Shown here piece by piece: positions 26,589 to 35,064 of a stretch of 64,000 nucleotides of DNA. Each line of letters starts with the position of its first letter. Position 1 is the stretch's first letter. Source of the stretch: Thalassospira profundimaris. GTDB lineage: Bacteria > Pseudomonadota > Alphaproteobacteria > Rhodospirillales > Thalassospiraceae. Made by a program: the position numbers and the translations under genes. Under the pieces are notes generated by a model. That model was not told the DNA's origin. It worked only from the letters and a program-made list of their open reading frames with translations, and did no database searches. Location: assembly GCF_003326675.1 (NCBI RefSeq), contig NZ_JPWF01000019.1, positions 1 through 64,000 on the forward strand, read 5' to 3'.

Positions 26589-29066
26589 ATGATGTCAGGG
26601 TGGTACTTAGAGAAAATCTCAATTGAGGGTTTCCGCGGGGTGAACAACGAAGGTGCCCCTCTCGTTCTCAAGTTCAAATCGGATGCTGTAAATTCGATTT
26701 TTGCGCCGAATGGCGTTGGAAAGAGCTCCATATATGATGCACTGCTATACGCGATAACCGGTAAAATCCCCAAGCTAGACTTATTGCCAGCAAACGAGCA
26801 GGGGCAGGGTTACTACCTCAATAAGTTTCATAGTGGAAATACCGGTACTATTGAGCTTTCGTTGTGCTCCGTGCTTAATGGCAATCGTGCTGAGATTAAA
26901 GTAGAGCGTGCGTCGAATGGACAGAGAACTGTTACTGCTCAGAATGGAGTAGACGGTGATGCAGTGCTCAAGGAAGTTGACCGCGAGTTTGTTCTGCTGG
27001 ATGGCGAAACATTTAGGGAATTCATTAATGCGCAGCCGAAGGAGCGAGGGCGGTCTTTTGCTAGCTTACTCGGTCTAAGAAAATACTCTTTGATTCGGCA
27101 GGCCCTGACAAAGTTCAGCAACACCGTTTCTTTCGGGAACCACTTTGATCTGCGAGTGAAAACTGCGAAGTTTTCTCAATATCAAACTAGCGCTAGGGAT
27201 GCATCATCGGGCAGGGCAAGAGCTTATCGAGAGTTAGTGGGAGAGGACTTTGATCCGGCACTTGATGAAAAGGTGCATGTTGAGAAGGCATATTCAGCTC
27301 TAAATGGTATAGAGCTCTTGAAGCCTGCTTGTGAAGGGAAAGGGTTTGAAGAAGTCAGTACCGAGACTTGCTTCGAGCTCACTAAAGCGGCTGAAGGTGG
27401 AGAAGAGCGAACGCGTTACGAAGCATTGCTCAGGTCTTGTGCTGCGTTAACGGAGGCAATTAAAAAAGTTCCTTCTTCGGGGAGCCTCACCAGTTTAGTT
27501 GAGTTGGCTATACAAAGAGATGCAGCGCTATCGGACACACAGGGCGAGGTTTTTAGAGAGCTTTATCTCAGTAGCCAAAAAATTCTGACTGATGAAAGTT
27601 GGAAAGATAAAACTACTTGCCCGACCTGTGAAAGAACTGGTTCAGAGTCCGTTCTCGATCATGTTTCGGAGAAAATTGCTTCTTATAGCAAAGTGGTAGA
27701 GCTGTCAGGTCAGGTCATGAAGCTGGGTGCTGAGAGTGGTTTTTCTCAGATAAGTGATCTGGAAAAGTTGACGGCAGAGTCAGTCGAGGAAAATGGCTCT
27801 TGGTCTACAAATTATAGGGAGTGGATATCGGCAGGGACTATCAATGAAGTGCAAGCTAAGGCCTTCGCCGAATATGCCGATGAAGTAAAGAGTCGTGCGG
27901 CCGGAAAACTCAAAGAACAGGAAGAAGAAAAAGACGTTCTGGAAAAGGGGTTGCCGCCAAAACTGACAGATGTAATGCAGAAGATTCAGGCAGCAAAACA
28001 ACTGCAAGAGAGTATGTCTGCGCTACGTGATGCTATCCAGAACGCTGCAAAGCTTGAAGCAGAGTTAAATCGAATTCAGCGGGTAAAACAGTTCTTGGAT
28101 GGAGCTAGGGATATGTTTGCTGGCGCGGAGGGCGCAGCAGCTACTCGACGATTAAATGCGATTGAACCCAAAATGCGTGAGTTCTTTGGCGAGGTGATGC
28201 ACAGTGAGGTGGTTCCTGCGTTGCAGCGTAGTGGGCGTGCAGAGGACATCAATATCTCTCTAGAACAATTTTGGAATCTTCCAAATGTATCTGCGCGAGC
28301 TCTGCTGTCAGAGAGTTACCGGAATGCATTTGCAATCAGTGTATACTTAGCCGCTGCGTCCCTTTATGGCGGTGACGCAAAGTTTGTTGTTCTTGACGAT
28401 GTGACATCGAGTTTTGACTCAGGACATCAACTCCACTTGATGAACGTAATTAAACGATTGTTCGCGCGACCAGCTGTGCCCGATGGACCTCAAGTGATAT
28501 TACTCAGTCACGACACAGCTCTTGAGAAGCTGTTTAATACCTATAACGGTGAGGCTGGTTGGTATCATCAAGTAATTCAAGGTACAGCTAGAACTTCAGT
28601 TCTTCCTCAATCGTCGTCAGTTGACAAGTTAAGGGATGCAACCATCGATTTCCTTAATTCAGGAAACACTTTTGATGGAGCGCCTCGGGTGCGGCAATAT
28701 CTTGAGTTTAAGCTCCAACACGTCATACATAAGGTAAATATCCCGGTTCCGTATGATATCGTGTTTAGTGACGACAAAAAGATGGCCCAAAATCTCATCA
28801 CTGCTATTAAAAATGCGGTGGACATTCATCAAGCAGCAAACCGGTTGGTCCTTGAGAATAGCCAAGTTAACGGCTTGGATACAGCCCTTGCTACGATTGT
28901 CGGTAACTTTGTAAGTCATTGGGGAACAGGGCAGGGGCAAGCATTTACTGCGCATTCGTTATTGGGCGTTATGCGTGCTATTGATGCGTTCGCAGATTGC
29001 TTCAAATACGAAGATCCTGCTGGAAGTGGTAGCCGAAAATTTTACTCTTCACTCAGTAGGCGATGA
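26589..29066 (+). CDS. Rad50/RloC-like SMC-type ATPase with zinc hook, candidate defence nuclease
   Basis: An 825-residue ABC/SMC-type ATPase. Walker A is PNGVGKSS (40-47), the zinc-hook motif is CPTC (344-347), a coiled coil spans roughly 430-530, a signature-like LLSES precedes the second ATPase half, Walker B is VVLDDVTSSFD (600-610), and the H-loop is LLSHD (H641). The C-terminal 130 residues lie beyond the ATPase. They contain RQYLE (R702, E706) and NFVSHW (H777), reminiscent of the Arg-x3-Glu...His set of PrrC/RloC anticodon nucleases, although the spacing to the histidine is longer than in PrrC. That nuclease assignment is a hypothesis. It is an isolated two-gene unit between direct repeats, with AGA, ATA and CTA codons common, unlike its neighbours. 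GAGGGGG precedes tandem ATGs. Confidence 0.85.
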   Translation: MMSGWYLEKISIEGFRGVNNEGAPLVLKFKSDAVNSIFAPNGVGKSSIYDALLYAITGKIPKLDLLPANEQGQGYYLNKFHSGNTGTIELSLCSVLNGNRAEIKVERASNGQRTVTAQNGVDGDAVLKEVDREFVLLDGETFREFINAQPKERGRSFASLLGLRKYSLIRQALTKFSNTVSFGNHFDLRVKTAKFSQYQTSARDASSGRARAYRELVGEDFDPALDEKVHVEKAYSALNGIELLKPACEGKGFEEVSTETCFELTKAAEGGEERTRYEALLRSCAALTEAIKKVPSSGSLTSLVELAIQRDAALSDTQGEVFRELYLSSQKILTDESWKDKTTCPTCERTGSESVLDHVSEKIASYSKVVELSGQVMKLGAESGFSQISDLEKLTAESVEENGSWSTNYREWISAGTINEVQAKAFAEYADEVKSRAAGKLKEQEEEKDVLEKGLPPKLTDVMQKIQAAKQLQESMSALRDAIQNAAKLEAELNRIQRVKQFLDGARDMFAGAEGAAATRRLNAIEPKMREFFGEVMHSEVVPALQRSGRAEDINISLEQFWNLPNVSARALLSESYRNAFAISVYLAAASLYGGDAKFVVLDDVTSSFDSGHQLHLMNVIKRLFARPAVPDGPQVILLSHDTALEKLFNTYNGEAGWYHQVIQGTARTSVLPQSSSVDKLRDATIDFLNSGNTFDGAPRVRQYLEFKLQHVIHKVNIPVPYDIVFSDDKKMAQNLITAIKNAVDIHQAANRLVLENSQVNGLDTALATIVGNFVSHWGTGQGQAFTAHSLLGVMRAIDAFADCFKYEDPAGSGSRKFYSSLSRR

Positions 29067-29208
29067 CCTTGCTTGGTGGCGTGTCCCTGCGATTTTGATG
29101 GTTTGAGTGCCGTCTTGGTAGCGGGTTCAATAGATGTTTGTGTGGATGGATCTGCTAAGTCATTTATTAACAAGGGATGCAAATGAGAATGCGTGGGTGA
29201 CTGCCTTG

Positions 29209-29357
29209 TTGGTAGCCTTGGATCGGGTTTGCCCTCGTGGGTTCGCGAGAAAGCGAGGCACGCAGCTTTCGAGAGACATCGCCCACCGGGCGATGGTCCG
29301 CAGGGCAAAGCCCAAGGATAAAAACCAGCCCAAAGGCTGGTTTTTACAATTCCCTCT
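29209..29357 (+). repeat. Direct repeat copy 2
   Basis: Second copy of the repeat at 26031-26159. It has an additional segment that folds as CATCGCCC / GGGCGATG, then the same 11-bp hairpin AAAAACCAGCC / GGCTGGTTTTT (29320-29345), then CAATTCCCTCT. The tRNA-like tail is broken off after that point. The flanking gaps 29067-29208 and 29358-29427 contain no gene that I can support. Confidence 0.8.
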
Positions 29358-29427
29358 GGCTTGTTTTACCCGCGGAGTGCTTTGATTTTCTGCGGATCAA
29401 ATAAGTCTGACGCCTGTTTGCCAGCAT

Positions 29428-29934
29428 CTATCGACTAAATTTCAACAACAACTCATCCAGTCGTTCGAGTGTTGAGGTCAGGCCTGCTTCCATGCCCATA
29501 TCAATGACGGTTTGCAAGTCTTCTGCCGAGTTATAGCTTACTACTGTTTCGGTAAGCGTATGGTCGCCCTGATCGGTGAAGGTCATGGCGAGGTGGGAGC
29601 GCGGCAAATCTGGGTTTGCGACGCCCGTTTCATCGGTAAAGCTGTCATAGCCGGTATAGCCGTCAATCGGGTTGATTGTGTCGTAATCCGTGCGGCTCCA
29701 GTAATGGGTGCCATTCGGGTCGATCATGGCAAAGTGCCAGTGACCGCCTTCGCGGAAATCAAACGACTGGGTTTTTGTTGTCAGCGGCTTGGGTGCGTAC
29801 CACTGATCAAGCAATTCGCTTTTGGTGTAGCAATCCCAGACCAGCTGGCGCGTGGCGGCAAATTCGCGGCGGACGGTCAAAGTGCCTTTTTGCATGTCGG
29901 CGATAAAGTTGAAGCGCAAATCAGGTTTCATCAT
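29428..29934 (-). CDS. AHSA1/SRPBCC-domain protein
   Basis: A 168-residue START-like (SRPBCC) protein of the AHSA1 group. The characteristic core is visible: LTVRREFAATRQLVWDCYTK, LDQWYAPKP, and FREGGHWHFAM. The C-terminal helix GLTSTLERLDELL closes the ligand cavity in this fold. The ligand is unknown. The gene overlaps the preceding ArsR gene by 14 nt, a common pairing in which the ArsR regulator controls the AHSA1 gene. Tandem ATG codons at 29934 and 29931 follow GGGAGGAA; the second has better spacing. Confidence 0.9.
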   Translation of the reverse strand: MMKPDLRFNFIADMQKGTLTVRREFAATRQLVWDCYTKSELLDQWYAPKPLTTKTQSFDFREGGHWHFAMIDPNGTHYWSRTDYDTINPIDGYTGYDSFTDETGVANPDLPRSHLAMTFTDQGDHTLTETVVSYNSAEDLQTVIDMGMEAGLTSTLERLDELLLKFSR

Positions 29935-30265
29935 TTCCTCCCTGAAGGGATGTCAGCAAATTATCAAGATTGTCAAAGCGGCTTGCCCAAAGGGCGCGTT
30001 GTTCATCGAACCACTTTTCTGCTGTTTCGAGTTTGTCAGGGTTAAAGCTGCAGGTCCGCACGCGACCCTGCTTCTCTGAGGCAATCAGTCCGGCTTGTTC
30101 CAGAACGTTAAGATGTTTCATGAAGGAGGGCAGGGCCATGTCATAGGGGGTTGCCAATTCCTTCACCGGCGCTGGTCCTTTGACCAGACGCTGGACCACG
30201 GCCCTGCGGGTTGGATCTGCGAGAGCGTGAAAGAGAGTGTCGAGTGATGCTTCATACTTATCCAT
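29921..30265 (-). CDS. ArsR-family winged-helix regulator
   Basis: A 114-residue ArsR-type repressor: FHALADPTRRAVVQRLVKG, then the recognition helix region PSFMKHLNVLEQAGLIASEKQGRVRTC. There is no CxC metal site of the ArsR/SmtB type in helix 3, so it belongs to the non-metal subgroup typically paired with AHSA1 proteins. It is first in a two-gene operon with the SRPBCC gene. The ribosome site before the ATG is weak. Confidence 0.9.
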   Translation of the reverse strand: MDKYEASLDTLFHALADPTRRAVVQRLVKGPAPVKELATPYDMALPSFMKHLNVLEQAGLIASEKQGRVRTCSFNPDKLETAEKWFDEQRALWASRFDNLDNLLTSLQGGNDET

Positions 30266-30395
30266 GCGGCTAACTATATGTGCATTTAATAGTTAGATCA
30301 ATGGCTAAGTTTTATTTGCTGTTTGGACTGGCGTTCGCAGCAATCAAGGGGCCGTCAATCACTGCCAAGCGGCTCGCGAGATACCCGGTTGTATC

Positions 30396-31268
30396 CTAGG
30401 CCTGAAGGGCTCGCCAGATTTCACCCATGACCCGGCCCATGGTTTGATCACGCCGTCGAATGGCAAATATTTCGGTGTGTCGGGGTCGGAAGCCTTCGAC
30501 ATTAAGTGCCACCAGTTCACCGCTGTTAAGTTCGTCCGAGATCATATGTTCCGGAAGACCGCCCCAGCCGTGCCCATTCATGATCACCGATTTTTTGGTC
30601 GCGAAATCCGATACGGTCCAGCGTCGACCACCTGCAAGCACATCGCGCGTCTGATCAAAATCCGGGCCGCCGGTGCCCGAAACAATCACCTGGACATAGC
30701 TTTGCATTTCCATGCGTGATCGCATGCCGCTGCGCCCCGCGATGGCAAAGTTTTTATGGGCGACCGGGCGGATCACGACAGAACCAACAGGCGTGGTTTC
30801 GACATGATCGATATCGACACCTTCCAGCCCCGCGATAATAAGATCGGCATTCCCCTTCATCAGACGGGCCAGCGGGCCACCCATCATCTCGGTTGCAACC
30901 GCGATATGGGTGTTGGGGAATTTGTCGCCGATTTCGCCAAGTACTTTCAGGATTGGTTCAAGCGACATGGTCGCAGTCAGCGCAATCCGAACCAAAGGTT
31001 CCTGTGTGCTGCGCAGTTCTTTGGCGGTGGCCTGAAGCTGGTGGAACTGATCAAGTACACGGGTCGCTTCGCGCAGGAAAACTTCGCCTTCTGATGACAG
31101 GCGGGGGCGGTAATCCTCGCGCGAGAAAATGGCAAAGCCCAGCTCATCCTCAAGCTTGCGGATTTGGTGGCTGATGGCTGATTGCGCCTTATTGAGGCGC
31201 TCGGCCGCACCGCGAAAGGTGCCGGTACTGACAACTGCGTCAACCGCAATGAGTTGTTCCAGGTTCAT
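30396..31268 (-). CDS. LysR-family transcriptional regulator
   Basis: A 290-residue LysR regulator. The N-terminal helix-turn-helix reads LEQLIAVDAVVSTGTFRGAA and NKAQSAISHQIRKLEDELG, followed by the effector domain with VRIALTATMSLEPIL. The start MNLEQLIA is preferred over an upstream MITIYN because GAGG lies nearby and the family starts there. It is divergent from a glutathione S-transferase operon, with a perfect 17-nt palindrome of T-N11-A type between them, so it is the probable regulator of that operon. Confidence 0.93.
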   Translation of the reverse strand: MNLEQLIAVDAVVSTGTFRGAAERLNKAQSAISHQIRKLEDELGFAIFSREDYRPRLSSEGEVFLREATRVLDQFHQLQATAKELRSTQEPLVRIALTATMSLEPILKVLGEIGDKFPNTHIAVATEMMGGPLARLMKGNADLIIAGLEGVDIDHVETTPVGSVVIRPVAHKNFAIAGRSGMRSRMEMQSYVQVIVSGTGGPDFDQTRDVLAGGRRWTVSDFATKKSVIMNGHGWGGLPEHMISDELNSGELVALNVEGFRPRHTEIFAIRRRDQTMGRVMGEIWRALQA

Positions 31269-31282
31269 CGGGGCCTCAAGAT

Positions 31283-31299
31283 GATCTATATTATAGATC
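31283..31299. promoter_or_regulatory. LysR-type operator palindrome
   Basis: GATCTATATTATAGATC is a perfect 17-nt palindrome with the T-N11-A core of LysR boxes. It lies between the divergent LysR and GST starts. Confidence 0.6.
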
Positions 31300-31380
31300 G
31301 TTATCATGAAAACTCGATATTATCAATTGCTCGTCCGGTTTGGCAAAAAAGGGGCATACACCAAACCCAAGGAGCACCCA

Positions 31381-31989
31381 ATGAAGCTTTATTATCTTCC
31401 CGGCGCCTGTTCGCTTGCCAGCCATATCATGTTGCACGAAGTTGGTGCGCAGTTTGACATCGAAAGCGTCAACACCAAGGAAGGCCGTACCGAAAGCGGC
31501 CGTGCATACCGCGAGATCAGCCCGAATGGCTATGTCCCGGCGCTTGAGATTGAAACGGGCGAGCATTTGACCGAGGGGGTCGCGGTTCTCCAACATATCG
31601 CCGACACCCACCCCGACCGTGCATTTTCGCCAAAGCCGGGTTCGGTCGCCCGCGCACGTTTGCAGCAGTATTTGAACTTTGCAGCAGCAGAACTGCACAA
31701 ATCCTGGGGCCCGCTTTTTGCCGATGGCGCAAGCGCGGCAGAGCAGGAAGCAGCAAAGACCAAGATCGCAACAAAGTTCGATCATCTCGAAAGCGTGCTT
31801 TCAGACGGGCGTGATTGTCTTGTCGAAAACCGGTTTTCGGTGGCCGATGCCTATATGTTCGTTCTGGTGAACTGGGCGAACTTCAAGAAAATCAACCTTT
31901 CAAACTGGCCGAACCTTGCAAGGTTCGTTGACCGTATTTTGGCGCGCCCGGCGACACAGGCCGCGATGAAGGCCGAGGGGCTTGTGTGA
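31381..31989 (+). CDS. Glutathione S-transferase (beta-class-like)
   Basis: A 202-residue cytosolic glutathione S-transferase. The N-terminal thioredoxin-like part is MKLYYLPGACSLASHIMLHE, with the cysteine of the beta class at position 10, and GYVPALEIETGEHLTEGVAVLQ gives the glutathione-binding proline and the E-[ST]-like turn. The C-terminal helical domain ends in WPNLARFVDRILARP. The start was moved to the ATG preceded by AAGGAG; a longer frame from 31306 lacks a site. It overlaps the next gene by 1 nt (TGATG), so translation is coupled. Detoxification of an electrophile that LysR senses is a likely role. Confidence 0.92.
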   Translation: MKLYYLPGACSLASHIMLHEVGAQFDIESVNTKEGRTESGRAYREISPNGYVPALEIETGEHLTEGVAVLQHIADTHPDRAFSPKPGSVARARLQQYLNFAAAELHKSWGPLFADGASAAEQEAAKTKIATKFDHLESVLSDGRDCLVENRFSVADAYMFVLVNWANFKKINLSNWPNLARFVDRILARPATQAAMKAEGLV

Positions 31990-32366
31990 TGAAATCCGCC
32001 GATGAATTGGCAGTCGATGAATTGATGGATCGGTATTTTGACGGTCTCTATCATTCCGATAGTACCGTTTTGCGAACGGTCTTTCATCCCGCGCTTGCCT
32101 ATGTCAATGCGACCGCTGGCAATCATGAATTCATGGATATTGATGCCTATATGACGCGGATCGATAACCGTGAACCTCCGGCAGTTCGTGGCGAGAAACG
32201 CAACGAAAGCGTTGATCGCGTCACGTTAACTGGTCGCCAGATGGGCTTGGTCGAGGCCCGCATGACCATGATGGGTCGGGATTATCAGGACCTGTTGACA
32301 TTGATCCACACCGATGACGGCTGGAAAGTGATAACGAAGGTTTTCGCCTATCAGGAAAAAGGGTAA
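31989..32366 (+). CDS. NTF2-like / lumazine-binding-type protein
   Basis: A 125-residue protein of the NTF2-like superfamily, closest by eye to the Lumazine_bd_2/SnoaL-like group (VDELMDRYFDGLYHSDSTVLRTVFHPALAY, then DLLTLIHTDDGWKVITKVF). Members bind small hydrophobic ligands or act as isomerases or hydrolases; the role here is unknown. The ATG overlaps the GST stop and the tautomerase follows 3 nt downstream, so the three genes form a tight operon. Confidence 0.8.
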   Translation: MKSADELAVDELMDRYFDGLYHSDSTVLRTVFHPALAYVNATAGNHEFMDIDAYMTRIDNREPPAVRGEKRNESVDRVTLTGRQMGLVEARMTMMGRDYQDLLTLIHTDDGWKVITKVFAYQEKG

Positions 32367-32369
32367 GCC

Positions 32370-32591
32370 ATGCCTTACGTCAATATCAAGGTGACCCGCG
32401 AAGGCGGACCGGATGGCACCGGCCCGACATCAGAAGAAAAAGCCCGCCTGATCAAGGGTGTTACCGACCTGCTTCAGGATGTCCTGAATAAATCACCCGC
32501 AACAACCTTTGTGGTGATTGACGAGGTGTCACTCGATGACTGGGGCATATCGGGGCGATCCGTCCGTGATATCAGGGCAACACAAAGCTAG
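32370..32591 (+). CDS. 4-oxalocrotonate tautomerase-like protein
   Basis: A 73-residue tautomerase with the catalytic N-terminal proline (MPYVNIKVT) and the TSEEKARLIKGVTDLL helix. The length and VVIDEVSLDDWGISGRSV fit the 4-OT/DmpI-type family. It catalyses keto-enol isomerisation of a small carbonyl compound. It is last in the GST/NTF2-like/tautomerase operon and is followed by a terminator at 32622-32651. Together the three genes look like a small pathway for an unsaturated or carbonyl compound. Confidence 0.88.
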   Translation: MPYVNIKVTREGGPDGTGPTSEEKARLIKGVTDLLQDVLNKSPATTFVVIDEVSLDDWGISGRSVRDIRATQS

Positions 32592-32621
32592 TTGCTGAAC
32601 ATTCATCCGTCTGACTGGAAA

Positions 32622-32651
32622 CAAGCCCTGCGACGAATGGTGCAGGGCTTG
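32622..32651. terminator. Terminator between the tautomerase and an EamA gene
   Basis: Stem CAAGCCCTGC / GCAGGGCTTG (10 bp, 10-nt loop) followed by TTTTATTATA. It lies between convergent genes. Confidence 0.8.
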
Positions 32652-32656
32652 TTTTA

Positions 32657-33646
32657 TTATATCCTCTGCCCCGTCAGGCGCCCGTCAATCACCGCCAGCC
32701 CGACCCCGATAACACCCATTCCGATGATGTGTTGCATCAGAAGCGTTTCGCCAAGGAACCCAACGCCAAGCAGGATCGCACTGACCGGGATCAGGAAGGT
32801 GACCAGCAGAAGGTTCGATGCGCCAGCGCGTTTCAGGATCGCGAAATAAAGGATATAGGCAAGCGACGTTGAAAGGGCGGCAATCCCGAAAACGGCAAGG
32901 ATGGTTTCCGATGACGGAACCGGAAGGGTCCAGGGGTGATCGATAATGGCGGCAAGCGGGATCAGCATGATGCTCGATGCGCTGGTCATTCCGGCCGCGG
33001 TCAGGATCGGGTTCATGCCACCAAACCGTTTGCCAAACACTCCGGTGCAGCCATAGCAAAATGTCGCAAGCAGGATCGCAAAGGGCGCAAGCGGGGCCAA
33101 AGTCGAGGTTGGTTTAAGCGGGCTTTGATCGCCCGGTGCAAGGTTTTCGACACCGGGCAGGCCGATAATCACCACCACCCCGGCAAAGCCGATCAGAACC
33201 CCCAGTGCCTTGCGCAGATTAAGCTTTTCATTATCGGTGGCGATATGGGCGATGACGATGGTGAAAAGCGGTGTCGTCGCGTTCAGGATTGCGGCAAGAC
33301 CACTTGCGATATGGGTCTGACCCCAGACAATCAGTGAAAAAGGCACAAGATTGTTAAACGCCCCCATAATGACAATCGCGCCCCAGAATTTCGGATCACG
33401 CGGGATCGGAATATGACGCAGCAATACCACCCACCACAGGATCAGCGACGCAATGGTGACCCGTGCCAGCACAAGGGTAAAGGGCGGCAAATCAACAAGC
33501 GCGATCTTGGTAAAGAAAAACGAGCCACCCCAAAGAACCGACAGGACCAGCAACATCAACCAGCTTGTTCCGTCCATTTTAAGGTCGGGCGTCATTGCGG
33601 ACTGTGACGGGGCTGGTGTTATGGGGGCTTTGGATTCCGTGGACAT
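32657..33646 (-). CDS. EamA/DMT-family transporter (first copy)
   Basis: A 329-residue member of the drug/metabolite transporter superfamily with ten expected membrane helices in two EamA repeats: MLLVLSVLWGGSFFFTKIAL starts the first, and FAILLATFCYGCTGVFGKRF starts the second. The substrate is unknown; exporters of amino acids or metabolites are common in this family. The start MSTESKAP is chosen because AAAGGAT lies 9 nt upstream; the open frame extends 64 codons further without membrane-protein character. A second EamA gene lies just upstream in the same direction. Confidence 0.88.
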   Translation of the reverse strand: MSTESKAPITPAPSQSAMTPDLKMDGTSWLMLLVLSVLWGGSFFFTKIALVDLPPFTLVLARVTIASLILWWVVLLRHIPIPRDPKFWGAIVIMGAFNNLVPFSLIVWGQTHIASGLAAILNATTPLFTIVIAHIATDNEKLNLRKALGVLIGFAGVVVIIGLPGVENLAPGDQSPLKPTSTLAPLAPFAILLATFCYGCTGVFGKRFGGMNPILTAAGMTSASSIMLIPLAAIIDHPWTLPVPSSETILAVFGIAALSTSLAYILYFAILKRAGASNLLLVTFLIPVSAILLGVGFLGETLLMQHIIGMGVIGVGLAVIDGRLTGQRI

Positions 33647-33906
33647 GGGGCCGGTATCCTTTGGGTGTGCTGTTTCGCAAACGGCATTGGGGTAAGTGGC
33701 GGCGTTCAATCGGGTTTGGTGGCGTGTCGGGGAAACAGGTTTGCGCGAATGCCCGTTTTCATCAAGCGCAAAGCGCGGTGGGGTGATTTCGGTTGGTAAC
33801 ATGATATGTCCGTTCCTTTGTCCTTGGGTGGCGGACAAAGATTAGGCGAGCAACATTTTCGCTGCTCGCCACATTCGGACATCAATGTTTGGTTGGTTTG
33901 GTGCGG

Positions 33907-34893
33907 TTACTTGGCCGGTTCGGTGCGGCCATGCATCTTGATGAATTTCGGAAGCTTGGCAAAGATCGTGATATTGCCAAGCAACACCATGGCAAGGCCG
34001 GTTGCGCCAATCGGTGTCCAGACATAGCCTTCAAGGAAGGTCGAAACGGTCAGTGCCACCACCGGGAACAGAACGGTGACATAGGCCGCACGCCCGGCAC
34101 CAACCCGGTTGACCAGTGCGAGATAGGCAATAAAGGCAACCACCGAACCCGGAATAGCAAGATACAGCAACCCGCCGATATAGACCGGGTCGGTCGGCAT
34201 CACCGGCGTCTGGCCGCGCAAGGTGGCAAAGACAAACAGCAGTACCGTGCCATAAATCATCCCGCGTGCAACCGCATCACGGTTGGGAATACCCATGCTG
34301 TGCAATTTAACCGAAACCATATTGCCGCAACTGAAAACGGCCGTGCCACCAAGGGCCAGCAACATGCCGGTTATCGCATGGGGATTATGGGACAGCGCAT
34401 AAATCTGGTTGGCAAACAGGCAGGCAATCCCGCCAAGGCCGAATGCCGCGCCAAACACAAAACGGATGCCCGGACGGTTGCCATAAAAGGCCCAGTTGCC
34501 CAGCGCATTGAAGATGGTCGAGGTGGTGAAAATCACCGCAACAATGCCCGACGCGATATAGGCGGTGGCCGAATACATCAGGATAAAGTTGATGCCAAAA
34601 AGCCCGCAACCCAACAGGACAATCCATGGATGGGCACGTAGCGGAACAGGCCGCCATTTGCGGGCAATCAGCAGAAAACCGCACAGCACGGCAGCGGCAA
34701 GGGCAAAACGGTAAAAGATCGAAATTTCAACCGGGATCGGCCCGATCTGAAGTTTGATCGCATACCAGGTAAATCCCCAGCAGATCGTAACAATAGCAAA
34801 CAAAAAGGCGGTCATTGCGGGGCTTTCATCAAAGGCACGCGGGCGATGGCCCGATCGGGTGGCGCAAGAGGGGCTTGGTTGTGCAACAGACAT
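33907..34893 (-). CDS. EamA/DMT-family transporter (second copy)
   Basis: A DMT exporter of about 328 residues with ten membrane helices. The first EamA repeat begins TAFLFAIVTICWGFTWYAIK and the second begins around HAITGMLLALGGTAVFSCG. Candidate starts are ATGs at 34902, 34893 and 34815; the middle one has GGA at a usable distance, while the last would remove 26 residues that have no helix. Its start region lies divergent to the AraC-type gene at 35065, suggesting that gene may regulate it. It is not closely similar to the neighbouring EamA gene. Confidence 0.87.
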   Translation of the reverse strand: MSVAQPSPSCATRSGHRPRAFDESPAMTAFLFAIVTICWGFTWYAIKLQIGPIPVEISIFYRFALAAAVLCGFLLIARKWRPVPLRAHPWIVLLGCGLFGINFILMYSATAYIASGIVAVIFTTSTIFNALGNWAFYGNRPGIRFVFGAAFGLGGIACLFANQIYALSHNPHAITGMLLALGGTAVFSCGNMVSVKLHSMGIPNRDAVARGMIYGTVLLFVFATLRGQTPVMPTDPVYIGGLLYLAIPGSVVAFIAYLALVNRVGAGRAAYVTVLFPVVALTVSTFLEGYVWTPIGATGLAMVLLGNITIFAKLPKFIKMHGRTEPAK

Positions 34894-35064
34894 GTGGGGC
34901 ATATCCGTCAGGCACGATTAAGACATATTCGGGGGCAGGGTTCTTTCACGTTCTTGCGGTGTTTTACACATTCTTGCGCAAAACAGGGCAGGGATGCGTT
35001 CATCGGGCTTTGCAAGTTTCGGGACCGGTGCGAATATGATGGTCAGAAGTATCAGGAAACCTTG

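Noticed and set aside
25990-29427. A complete integrative element
   Set aside because: No integrase, transposase, replication or transfer gene is present, so only repeats and cargo can be claimed.
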